From Priapulus caudatus (Eukaryota; Priapulida; Priapulimorpha; Priapulimorphida; Priapulidae), in contig NW_014577080.1 in assembly GCF_000485595.1 (NCBI RefSeq), positions 791,064 to 855,063 on the forward strand: a stretch of 64,000 nt of DNA. The letters run 5' to 3'. The position numbers and the translations under genes are program-made. Within the stretch, counting starts at the first letter, position 1. Each line of letters starts with the position of its first letter. The notes below the pieces were generated by a model. It did no database searches. It was not told where the DNA came from and worked only from the letters and a program-made list of their open reading frames with translations. Shown here piece after piece: positions 1 through 11,600 of the stretch.

Positions 1-1287
1 CTTATTCGAATAAGCAACTGGGAACTGGTAACTGGTAACTGCTTTGCCTGGTTACTAGTTCCAACTGGGAGCTAACTTCCCCGAGCTCGTTAATACACGG
101 TCTTTCGATGTATGACCGTTTCTTGGGGCTGATAGGTCAGCCGAGTGACGTCAACGGACTGTGTTAAAGAGCCCATCGCGGTTAGGTTCTAAATTAATTT
201 TACCAAGTTTATATACGGTTGTACACCAGTGCCTTGCTGATTTCACCCAGAAGGACGTTGGAACCAGTCTGTATGCACTACGTCAAACATGAGGTGATTG
301 CAATTCTTTCCAAAATGTCATTCATTCTTCCTTTCAGCACTGACCTTCCTAGCTCAATCCCCGAGTAGACCCAGCGCAAGACCCGGTCACTCCATTGAAG
401 ATATATGCGTTTTAGTCCCATATGGCAGCGATGTCGTCATTATTTTGACTCGAAGATTGCTTTCTAGCGAGTGATTTACACTTCATGAAAAAGTAGGGTA
501 ATATCTGAATCGGATCTGATGTTGTCGAACAAAAACAAAACGGTCTCCGATGGTGATGGATGGAAATAAAATAAATCGCATATTATTTTGGCACGCGGAT
601 TTAAAATAGAACATTAGTCATCATCATAAACTTTTTTGTCGTAATACTTGCTATACGATGAGATGTTTTGAGAACGTGGCCATGACTGTAGATATACGAT
701 ATCGTATTTGCCTTGACTTGCTCCATAATCATATGTCATTGCTAGAATCAATGACTAATGCCCACGCTTTATAGATTTGCTTTATTTGCGATCTGCCGCA
801 TTTGGGCCCTTTATCTGTTTGCTGTTTGTCACGAGCGAAGAATAGCTCTTCTGTACTCTTTCCCCAAGAACACATCTATCACAAACAGCGGGGTTTTTAT
901 TTTTAATATCATCGCTCGTTAACAAAGCGATAGAAAGAATCTGTAGAAGAAGTGCGTTTAGTACGTAGAGAGGGTGATAAGGGGGTGAAGAGAGAGAGAA
1001 CGAGAGAGGAAGGGAAAGAGGGTGGGAGGAAGGTGGGAGGGCGGGCAGGTATGCAGGCAGGCAAGCAGGCAGGCAGGCAGGGTATTTAGTAGTTATAATG
1101 AGGGACGGATACCGCGTGATACCTGCGCGATGTGAAAGCGCGAATTCCTATCACGTTTTATTTCAACAATCCGCATTTCGCTTCTCGAATATATCGAAGT
1201 ACCTGAAAACACAGTTCTTTGTTTTTCGCCTCCCGGTCTGACACAGATTCTCTCCCACCCCCTCACACCTGGCCTGAGGCTATCACG

Positions 1288-1320
<33 letters not shown>
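1..1320. repeat. Copy 1 of a large direct-repeat segment
   Basis: The segment begins with a palindrome-rich 'ggaactggtaactg' stretch and runs through low-complexity AT/GC-mixed DNA into a GT microsatellite near 1290-1320. It is repeated in direct orientation at about 7232-8600, and its first 0.7 kb again at 19716-20450. The copies differ by many single-base insertions and deletions. I see no plausible exon in it; short open frames here are interrupted in the other copies. Confidence 0.8.
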
Positions 1321-1321
<1 letters not shown>

Positions 1322-2674
1322 TATATTAAGAATTGAAGAACCGAATGCAATGCTAATCGTGTTAGGGTTGTCACCGTTGCACTGTAGGATTTTCCGCTAA
1401 TACCTATTTTGCGGCATTTTTTAAACGAAACAGCTCGCTGGTATTCCTCACACACGCGTTCGTGTACTTCATTCTAAGCTTCATGGTATGCAACCGGAAT
1501 AGTTGACGGAATTTACACGGCGGTTTAGTTTACTTCGTTCTTCTTTGTTGGATTCTTAAATTTCGCTCACGTTTCTCAACCAGTCCCACATTTACTCAAA
1601 CAGACGTAACAGGCGTAACGCATGTTAATTTCTGTACTATTGTCGACTGGTGGTAATCGGTTACGGGAAAGTCCCCGCTTTATCGGGATAGGTCCAAAAA
1701 CCATGAGTAGATCCCGATTTAGCGGTGGTCCTGATTAAGCGGTGAACAAAACAACGTGCATACAGATTATTTTTTTAAGACGCATATCGTTTAAACGAAG
1801 CGCCCGTTTATCCGAAGCCAGATAAAGCGGGGACCACTGCATTGCAAGGAACACCAGCGCCCTCTTTCTGGGAAAACCCGCTATCCGGGTGTAATCGCGA
1901 AATCGCGCTGGTCTGACTCTAGACTGGCACCCGATGCTTCACCACGTGAAAAGAACCCGTTAACTTAGTAACTAAGGCGAAGAGACGTGGCCATGGGTCT
2001 CGTCTGCGTCCGTGGCGCCGTCATCGCACCAGCAGACGCCTCCTTGCGTGCGCGTGTGCTTGTGTTTTTTGCCGTGTTTAGGGAACCTCGTCGTGAGATT
2101 CCTTAGAGCCGGCGTCAGCGCCACGAACGCGTGTTTGTTCGTCGGATTTGTAGCGGCGGGGTGGGGGTGGGGGTAAGACGCGCTCATTAATGCACACGCA
2201 GAGGGATTCCAACCGTTTCCCCCCGTGGCTCTGAGTTCACAGGTTGATTCGTGACGACGACGACTCACGCAGTCGGTCTGCGCATAACGTTGCATGTTGC
2301 ATAACATAACGTTACATAACGTTGCATGTTGGTGTGCCTTCCTGCCTGCCTGCCAGCTTCTCGGTGTACCTGCTTGCTGTGTGCCAGCTTGTCTGTGTGC
2401 CTGCCTGCCTGCTTGTCTGTGTGTCTGCTTGCTGCTTGCTGTGTGCCAGCCTGTCTGCCTGCCTCTCTGCCTTCCTCGCTGCCTGCCTACCTGACTGTCT
2501 GCCTACCTCCGTGGTTGCTTGCCTGCTAAACCCTATTGTGTCTTTTCACGAACTTTGTTCTCAGCGGAGGTGAAAAATCTTCGTTGGTGTAGAATTAGCT
2601 GGTTTTTGTGCGTGGGAACGAGCAGGCGGGCGCCGGCACACGCACACAGTAGGGCGCTTTCTTGTTTGCGTGGA

Positions 2675-2740
<66 letters not shown>

Positions 2741-2890
2741 CTCCCTCTCTCTCCCCCTTTCACTTCCCACCACCCTGTCCCAAGTCTCGCGCGCAATCTT
2801 TTTCGCGCTCTCTCTCTTTCTCTCTCTCTCCGTCTCTCGCTCACACTACACCCCCTCTTTCTTTCTCTATGTCTCTCTCTCCCTCTCTCT

Positions 2891-2923
<33 letters not shown>

Positions 2924-3240
2924 ATTGTGATGCGTGATGTAACACCGTGAGCCCCTTGAGGTCGGAGGATATTTCTCAGCCACGATCGCGTGTAGACTGC
3001 CTCTTGTAAGTCGCTGAGATCAACGATGAGAGTCGTATGGCCTTGTGCTCTCAGCCACGGGGACTCACGGGTGCAGGGAGGGGAGGGTCAGTCTAGCGCG
3101 TGTGGGTATCAAACGTGTGCGACTTAAAGCGCGTGCGCGCGTGTGTGTTTTAAAGTTATTGTGTTTGTAAAAGCGAAGCGTAATTGCGAACGAGTAAACG
3201 ACGTTTGACTTTCGGGTCACTGCGTGAAGAGGAAGATCAA
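1321..3240. repeat. Unassigned spacer with simple repeats
   Basis: This stretch holds no gene that I can support. It contains a run of 'tgcctgcc'-type repeats at about 2330-2520 and a GA/CT microsatellite at about 2675-2930. Open frames across it are low-complexity products of these repeats. Confidence 0.6.
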
Positions 3241-3244
3241 GCAT

Positions 3245-6160
3245 ATACTGAGTTTGTGGTCTGCCGTGATCGTACTTGTACAAGTATCAGGTACGTGTTT
3301 GTGGGTCTGCCATGATCGTCTACTTGTACAAGCAATAGTGGTTGTGGTCTCGGCTGATCGTTACTTGTACACAGTGGTTACGTGTTTGTGGGTCTCCGTT
3401 TGGTCCGTTATTGTACAGGTATATACGGTTTGTGGGTCTCCGTGATGCGTTACTTGTAGCCGGCATATCCGTGGTTGTGTGGGGTCTCGTGATCTGTTAC
3501 TGTGTACAAGTTTATACGTTTCGTTGTGGGTCCCTCCGTGATCGTGTACTTGTGAGCACAGTCTACTACTGGTTTGTGGGTCTCCGTGGTCGTTAGCTTG
3601 TAGCAAGTTTATACGTGGTTTGTGGGCTCTCCGTGATCGTTACTTGGTACAGTATTACGTGGTTTGTGGGTCTCCGTGATCGTTACTTGTACAAGTATAT
3701 ACGTGGTTTGTGGGTCTCCGTGGTCGTTACTTGTACAAGTATATACGTGGTTTGTGGTCTCCCGGACGTACCTTGCTTACAAGCATATCGTGTTTTGTGG
3801 GTTCCCGTGATGCGTGTACCTTGTACAAGTATTACTCGTTTTGGGTCTCCGTGATCGTCACTTGGTACAAAGTAATACGTGTTTGTCTGGTCTCCGTGGT
3901 CGTTAGCTTGTACAAGTACATATACGTGGTTTCGTGGGTGCTCCGTGGTCGAGTTACTTGTACTAAGGTATACCTACTGGTTTGTGGGTCTGCCGTGGTC
4001 GTACGTACAAGTAATATACGTCGTATTGTGGGTCTCCGTGATCGTCACTGTACAAGTACTATACGGGTTGTGGTCCCGTGGTCGTTACTTGTACAAGTAT
4101 ATAGCGCTGTTTGTGGTCCTGCCCAGTGGTCCGTTACCTTGTACAAGTATGATACGTGGTTTTGTTTTTGGTCTCCGTGTACGTTACTTGACAAGTTGAT
4201 ACGTGGTTTGTGGGTCTCCGTGATCGTTACTTGTACAATGTTATATACGTGGTTTGTGGGGTCTTCCGTGTTCGCGTTACTTGTACAAGTTTATACGTGG
4301 TTTGTGGGTCTCGCTTGGTCGTTACCTGTGGTTACAAGTATATACGTGGTTTTGTGGGTCTCCGTGTTCGTTACTCTGTACAAGTAATATAACGTGGTTT
4401 GCTGGTTCTCCGTGATCGTTACTTGTACAAGTATATTACGTCGGTTGTGCGGTCTTCCGTGGTCGTTACTTGTACGAAGTATATACGTGTCTTGTGGGTC
4501 TCCGTGTCGTTACTTAGTACACATACTACGTGGTTGTTGGGTCTCCGTGTCGTACTGTAAAGTATATACGTGGTTTGTGGTCCCCCGTGGTCGTTACTCT
4601 GTACAAGTACTATACGTGTTTGTGGGTCTCCTGATCTTACTTGGTACAAGTTATACGTCGTTTGTGGGTTCCGTGATCGTTACTTGTACAAGTATATACG
4701 TGGTTTGTGGGGTCTCCGTGGTCGTTACTTGTACAAGTATACTACGTTGTTTTGTTGGTCTCCGTGATCGTTACTTGTACAAGCATATAAGTGGTTTGCT
4801 GTGTCTCCGTGATCGTTAAATTGTAGCAGAGTATATACGTCGTTTGTGGGTCTGCGCGTGATGGCGTCATTGTAGCAAGTATATACGTTGTTTGGTGGGT
4901 CTGCGCGTGATCGTTTACTTGGTACAGTATATACGGTGGGTTTGTGGGTCTCGTGTGTCGTTAGCTTGTGAACAATATATACGGTTGGGTTTGTGGGTCT
5001 CCGTGTCGTTACTTGTACAAAGTATCTAACGTGGTTTGTGCGGTCTCCGTGATCGTTACTTGTTACACAGTATAATGACGTGGTTTGGTGGGTCTCCGTG
5101 TCGTTAACTTGTAACAAGCTATATACGTGGTTTTGGTCGGCTCTCCCGCTGATCGTTACTTGTACAACGTTTATTACGTCGTTTGTGGGTCTCCGTGATC
5201 GTTACTGTAACAAGTATATGCGGTGTTTGTGGTCTCCGTGGTGTTACTTGTACAAGTAATACGTGGTTGTGGGTCTCCCGTGATCGTTTACTTGTACAAG
5301 CATATACGGGTTTGGTGGGTCTCGCGTGACGTTACTTGTATCAAGTATATACGCCGTTTGTGGTGCCCTGTGATCCGTCACTTGTACAAGTATATACGTG
5401 GTGTTGTGGGTCTCCGTGTCCGTTAACTCTATACAGTACAAGTATATACGGGTGTTGTTTCGTGGGTCTCGTGGTCGTACTTCTGGTACAGAGTTTATTA
5501 CCGTCGTTTGTGGGTCTCCGCGTGATCTGTTACTTGTACATAGTATATACCGTCGGTTTGGTGCGGTCTCCGTGGCTCGTTTACGTTGTACAGGAGTATA
5601 TGACGTGGTTTGTGGGTCTCGTGCTCGTTACTTGTAACAAGTATATACGCCGTTTGTGGGTCTCTCGTGATCGTTATTGTACGGCAGTACAAAGTTACTA
5701 CGTGGTTTGATGGGTCTCCGTGATCGTTACTTGTACAAGTATATAGCGTGGTTTGGTGGGTCTCGCGTGAGTCGCGTTACTTTGTACAAGCGTATATTAC
5801 GTCCGCTTTGCTGGCTCTCCGTGATCGTTAAATGTACAAGTGATATACGTGTTTGTGGGTCTCGTGATCGTTACTTGTAACAAGCATATACGTGGTTTGT
5901 GGGTCTCCGTGATCGTTACTTGTACCAATAATATACGTCCGTTTGTGGGTTTCCATGATGCGTTAGAAAAAATACATGGTTACAAGTATATTGCGTCGTC
6001 AGGGTCTCGCGGATCGTTACTTGTACAAGCATATACGTGGTTTGTGGGTCTCCGTGATCGTTACTTGTACAAGTATATACGTCGTTTGTGGGTCTCCATG
6101 ATCGTTACATGTACAAGTATATACGTCGTTGTGGGTCTCCATGATCGTTTACATGTATCG
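3245..6160. repeat. 44-bp satellite array 1
   Basis: Tandem array of a unit of about 44 bp, roughly 66 copies. Key blocks in order are 'gtatatacgtggtttgtggg', 'tctccgtgatcgttacttgt' and 'acaa'. The palindrome 'cttgtacaag' occurs at each unit junction. Because 44 is not a multiple of three, the array gives long repetitive open frames (WFVGLRDRYLYK-like) in all frames; these are not genes. Many units differ by single-base indels, which looks like uncorrected long-read error added to real divergence. Confidence 0.95.
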
Positions 6161-6175
6161 AGCAGCCGCGATTTC

Positions 6176-6256
6176 ACTCCACACACACACACACGCGCAC
6201 GCACACACACACAAAACACGCACGCACGCGCGCGCGCCCGCACACATACACACACA

Positions 6257-6304
<48 letters not shown>

Positions 6305-6358
6305 TGCATGCATACATACATACATACATACATACATACATACATACATACATACAAC
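6176..6358. repeat. CA / CGCA / CATA microsatellite at the array edge
   Basis: Compound simple repeat: (CA)n, then (CGCA)n, then (CATA)n, directly following the 44-bp satellite. The same compound repeat, with more errors, follows the second array at 18660-18840, so it belongs to the larger repeat unit. Confidence 0.9.
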
Positions 6359-6599
6359 GACTCCGATGTAATGCTTACGCGACTGGAGAAAGCAGAGCAC
6401 AGACGATTGTTGCTCGTTCTAAATGCATGTCGGTCATTCGTACGTGCTGCCGGTTAGCTTCGGGGTGTCCTTATTTTTCATTAGACGAAACTTTGTCGTC
6501 GTCTAGCAGTGATTGATCGTTTTTTCGTAGTTTTTCATCCATTTGAAATAAGAGTGTAGATAGGTTCATTGGGCAGCAGACCGACCAGGCTGCGATACT

Positions 6600-7300
6600 A
6601 ACGTTAATACGGGTCAGTGAAGTAGTCTCCCAGTTCCCGTTCCCAGTATCTGCGCGATAAGGCAACTAGTAACTAGGCAACAGGGTCAAGTTTACCAGTT
6701 CCGCAGTTTCCAAGTTCCTTATTCACGAATAGAGGAACTAGTAACTATAGGCAAGCAGTTCCCTAGTTCGAGTTCCCAGTTTCTTATTTCGAATAAGGAA
6801 CTAGTAACTAGCAAAGCAGTTATCCAGTTCCAGTTCGAAATGAAATTGAATTGGGAACTGCGGTAAGCTAGGCAAAATCAGTAACTAGTTACTATATCGG
6901 GATCATTACTCCTTTGGCACACAGTTTACTTCGAACTGCGTAACTGAATCAAGTCAGGCTTGGGTATCGAAACTGTAACTGATCCTAATAATAAATGTGT
7001 GCAAAAGGTTCAATTTGGCCGAATAAAGTAACTAGTAACTATTTTGCCTAAGTTACCAGTTACCGAATTCAGGATGTGCATTTCGAACTGGGAACTGGGA
7101 ACTGCTTTGCCTAGTTAACTAGGTCCTTATTCGAATAAGGAACTGGAACTTGGTAACGCCTTTGCCTAGTTACTATCCTTATTCGAAATGAAAAGGCAAC
7201 AGGACTGGTAAACTGCTTTGCCTAGTTACTAGTTCCTTATTCGAATAAGCAACCTGGGAACTGGTAACTGGTAACTGCTGTTGGCCTGGTTACTAGTTCC
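6600..7300. repeat. Foldback repeat cluster of 'ggaactagtaacta' motifs
   Basis: Short motifs such as 'ggaactagtaactaggcaa' alternate with their reverse complements ('ttgcctagttactagttcc'), separated by the perfect palindrome 'ccttattcgaataagg'. The stretch could fold into nested hairpins. A second copy lies at 19100-19780, and the start of the window (1-90) is the edge of another. This could be a foldback or MITE cluster; no protein is encoded. Confidence 0.75.
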
Positions 7301-8600
7301 AACTGAAGCTAACTTCCCCGAGCTCGTTTAATACGAACGTCCTTCGATGTAGTGACCGTTTTCTTGGGGGGCTGATAGGTCAGCACGACGTGACTCACGG
7401 AACTGTAGTTAATAAGAGCCGGCATCGCGTTTAGGTTCTAAATTAATTTACCAAGTTATATACGTTGACACCCAGTGCCTTGCTGGATGGTGCGAGCCCC
7501 AGAACAGGACGTTGGGCAACCAGTCCTGTATGCACTACGTCAAACATGAGGTGATTGCAATTCTTCGCAAAATGTCATTCATTCTTCTTTCAGCACTGAC
7601 CTTCCTAAGCTCAAATCCCCGAGTAGACTCCAGCGCCAAGACGCCGTCACTCCATTGCAAGATATATGCGTTTTAGTTCCATATGGCAGCGATGTCGTCA
7701 TTATTTTGACTCGAAGATGCTTTCTAGCGAGCTGATTTACACTTCATGAAAAAAGTAGGGTAATTCTGAATGCGGATCTGATGTGGTCGACAAAAACGAA
7801 AACGGTCTTCCGGATGGTGATGGATGGAAATTAAAATAAATCGCATATTATCTTTGGCACGCGATTTAAAAAGGAACATTAAAGTCATCATCATAGAACT
7901 TTTTTGTCGTAATACTTGCTATACGATGAGATGTTTTTGAGAACGTGGCCATGACTGGTAGATATACGATATCGGTATTTGCGCTGACTTGCTCTCATAA
8001 TCATAACTGTCCATTGCTAGACGTCAAGGACTTAATGCCCACGGCTTTTATAGATTTGCTTTATTTGCGATCTGCCGCATTTGGGCCCTTTAATCTGTTT
8101 CTGTGTTTCACGAGCGAAGATAAGCTCTCTGTAGCTCTTTCCCCAAGGACACATCTATAAAACAAACGAGCGGGGTTTTTAATTTTTCATATCATCGCTC
8201 GTTAACTCAAGCGATAGAAAGAATCTGTAGAAGAAGTGCGTTTAGTATCGTAGAGAGGGTGATCAGGGGCGAAATGAAAGGAGACGGGAGAGGAAGGGAA
8301 AAGAGGGTGGTGAGGACGGTGGAGGGCGGGCAGGTGCCAGGCAGGCAGCAGGCAGGCAGGCAAGGGTATTTAGTAGTTATAATGAGGGACGGATACCGCG
8401 TGATACCTCGCGCGATCGTGAAAGCGCGAATTCCATATCAGCGTTTATTTCAACAATTCTGGCATTTCGCTTCTCGAATATATCGAAGTACCTGAAAACA
8501 GCAGTTCTTTGTTTTTCGCCTCCGCGTGTCTGACAGCCAGATTCACTCCCACCCCCTCACACCTGGCCCTGAGGCTATCACGCTGCTGTGTGTGTGTGGT
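7232..8600. repeat. Copy 2 of the large direct-repeat segment
   Basis: Direct repeat of 1-1320, collinear to the GT microsatellite, with scattered one-base indels. It ends where the long-inverted-repeat transposon begins at about 8690. Confidence 0.85.
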
Positions 8601-8689
8601 GTGTGTGTGTGTTGGTGTGCGTGCGTGCGTGCGTGCGTGTGTGTGTGTGTGCGTGCGTGCGTTGCGTGCGTGTGTGCGTGTAAGCAAAC

Positions 8690-11600
8690 CAAGCCCTAAT
8701 AGTTGCAGTGACCGAGACGCCCAAAAATTAAGTGCACCGCCTACGGAGGTATAACCAAGCTGGGACTGGTCTCTTTTAACCGTCTGGATCCCTAGTTTAT
8801 GAAAAGACATGTTGAGTTGCAGCACCCTTGTACAACATGCGCGATATAACCCTTTTGTTTACTGTAAACCATACTGAAAAACATGACATTTTCAGTTAAT
8901 TTTGCTTGTGTCTTTTTATTTATTTTGCGTGAAATTACACCCATTATATTTTAATAATTGAGTGGTAATATCAATGTACTTTCATTAAAATAATATGTCA
9001 ATGTATTATGGGGCAGTTGATGCTGGCTAAGGGGCGGAGAGGGCCAAAATTATACCCCAAATGTGGCATTTTTTGGCGATTTCGACCAAAATAATGTTTA
9101 CTTTCTTGGCACTACTAAAACCAAGTACATGTTATCGAGCTGTGTCACGATCTGACTGTATCATGGCCTAGGTGTGCTATTTGATCAAAATTGGTTTTAT
9201 CATGGTAATACGGTACAACATGGTACATTACCGCCGTTGTTTACGGTAACATCCAAAAAACTGACATTTCAGTTTACTTGCTTATTTTAATGAAATCTCA
9301 GGCCCATTATATTTGTATCAATTGATGGTATATCAAATGTAATTTCATTGAAATGAGATATGTAGGCCATGTTTTTGAGGCAGTTTTATGGCTGGCTAGG
9401 GGGTTAAGGCCAAAATTATACCCCAAATTTGGCATTTTTTGGCGATTTCGACGCAAATAATATGTAATATTTTCTTGCACGTATTCCACAATACATGTTA
9501 TAACTGTGTCAGATCTGACTCTATCATGGGCCGTAGATGTGATATTTGATAAAAAACTCAGTTTCAGCATGGTCACGGGTACAGACAATGTGGCAATTAA
9601 CCCTTATTTGTGACAGACCGTTAAAACACTTTTTCATTTACTTCCAGTATTTTATAAACTCAGCCCATGCAGATGTTTAGACGGATGTTTATCAATGTTT
9701 TTTGATTGAAAATATAGATGAAGGCAATGCATTTTAGGCAGTTTTCTATGCTTGTTAAGGGGGTTAAGGGCCCAAAAAATATACCAAGAAAATCTGGCAT
9801 ATTGTTGATAATTTTGACGCCATAATAAAGAACGTTTCCATGCATACTGCGCACCAATACATGTACACTACCAAGTATCATAGGTCTACCTGACTGAAGG
9901 CCTTATCCAATCAGTCTGGATGTATGCATTGTTATAAAAAATGAGTTGAAGGCATGTGAAGGCTGAGTACACATGGTACATTGAACCCTGTTTACAAACA
10001 AATGCTAATGGTTAACATAACAGTGTGGGCATGATGTGCATAGCCATTTTTCAACATCAAATCTATGTGCCACTTTCTTCTTCTGTATGTGTTCTGATTT
10101 CAAGGTCAGTACAATGAACAAGGCATTCGATGCACTCTATAGTCCAGCAGGAGAATAAGGACATTTCTCGCAACATCAACGCAGTTCTTGTCTGTGCAGT
10201 AGAAATGTGTCAGGTCTCGGAACTTCACTGGAGCTGATGGCATGGAGTGAACATCGTCTGTGTTATGCCTCCATCATCACAAAGCGGACCAAACGCATGG
10301 CCAACGCGGTTCAATCAAACATCTTGGTTGGGGATGTGACTCCTGCACCAAATCCTGTTTGGCAGCTTTGCGTGCCAGGACAATGTTGTTTGGAAGGCAT
10401 CTTCTGTTGGAGGAAGCATGGATTGCCATACTTGTCTGTCATTGTAGCCATGCTGTAACCCAACCTCATCAGTGCTGTCCATCATTGCATCCTTTCCCGT
10501 GAAGAGTCAGTGTGTAGGCTCACGGGCTATCCGTGATGCTCTCCTTTATGTCGTCTTCATGGAATGACTTGAGGCGTTTGTCAGACTGTCGCGCATGTTT
10601 CACCGCAGTTTCGAGTAGGCCCTACCTACGCCGTTTTTTCCTATCCTGTTTCATTGCAACATGTGGTGGCCGCATGGCGCTGCGAGCATGAGCAGGCATG
10701 GGGGGGAAGGGAGACACTCGCATATTGTTGGGCCAAGTTAATTCGCAATGTATGTAAAGCAGATGCAGTTTTCCTTTTCTGAATGACGCAGCATCACATG
10801 TACACATAAGTCAGCCAGTTGTCCTCTGCTGACATAGTAAAGGCCAGCAAAACCAAGACATCTGTGTCGTCGCAGCGATTATGATTCTATCATGGTCCTT
10901 GATTGTTAGTGCACTAGGCATGCAGGATCATAGTGTTCGGCCTCTCCTTGTTCACTGTACAGTGATTCAACAGATGACGCTCCAGATGGACAACACGACC
11001 TTCACAAGAGTTTCTTATAAATCCTCCTGGCCAGATAATGGATTTTCGTTGGGAACATATTCTTCTGGCATTCTCCAAGATATACTGTGAGATGTAATTG
11101 CAAGGCTTGCCTTGTTTCCGCGACTCCCTTGAGAAACTTGCCTGTAGTTAGGTAATTGTTGCTCCCCCCTGGATCCTATAAGTAGGTAAAACTGGAAGAA
11201 TCGCCCACCCGCTCGCTTCTGTGGTCTTGATAGATGACAACGTTATCATACCGAATCGAAGTCCACGCATCTCGAATATCTTGCGCAATGCTTAGCCAGG
11301 AAACGCATTATCAGATGATTCCTCCAGCCCTCCCTTGTTACTGCGTTCCCACCCAGTGGTTCCGGTCTGCTCCATAGCATGAATCTGGCTGTGCTTTGCT
11401 GTAGATGCAAGGTCTGCTGTAACATGCAGTATGTGATGCTGCCCCAACTCCTCAGTATATGTTGGCAGCTAGCCTCAAACGAAGTGGTAAAATAATGGGT
11501 TGACGAAGTCAGATGGTGAGGCATTGATGAAGGTTAGATATCCGTATCGTAGTAAGCGGGACAGTCTGTACTGACGAGGGCGTTGAATCCACTCCAGGCC

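Noticed and set aside
3245-6160. Long repetitive open frames with WFVGL/RYLYK or VIVTCTS patterns, up to 225 residues
   Set aside because: They are translations of the 44-bp satellite, occur in all frames and both strands, and change frame with each indel.
10207-10458. 83-residue plus-strand frame in the transposon core
   Set aside because: No family resemblance; the motif-bearing frames in this element are on the minus strand.
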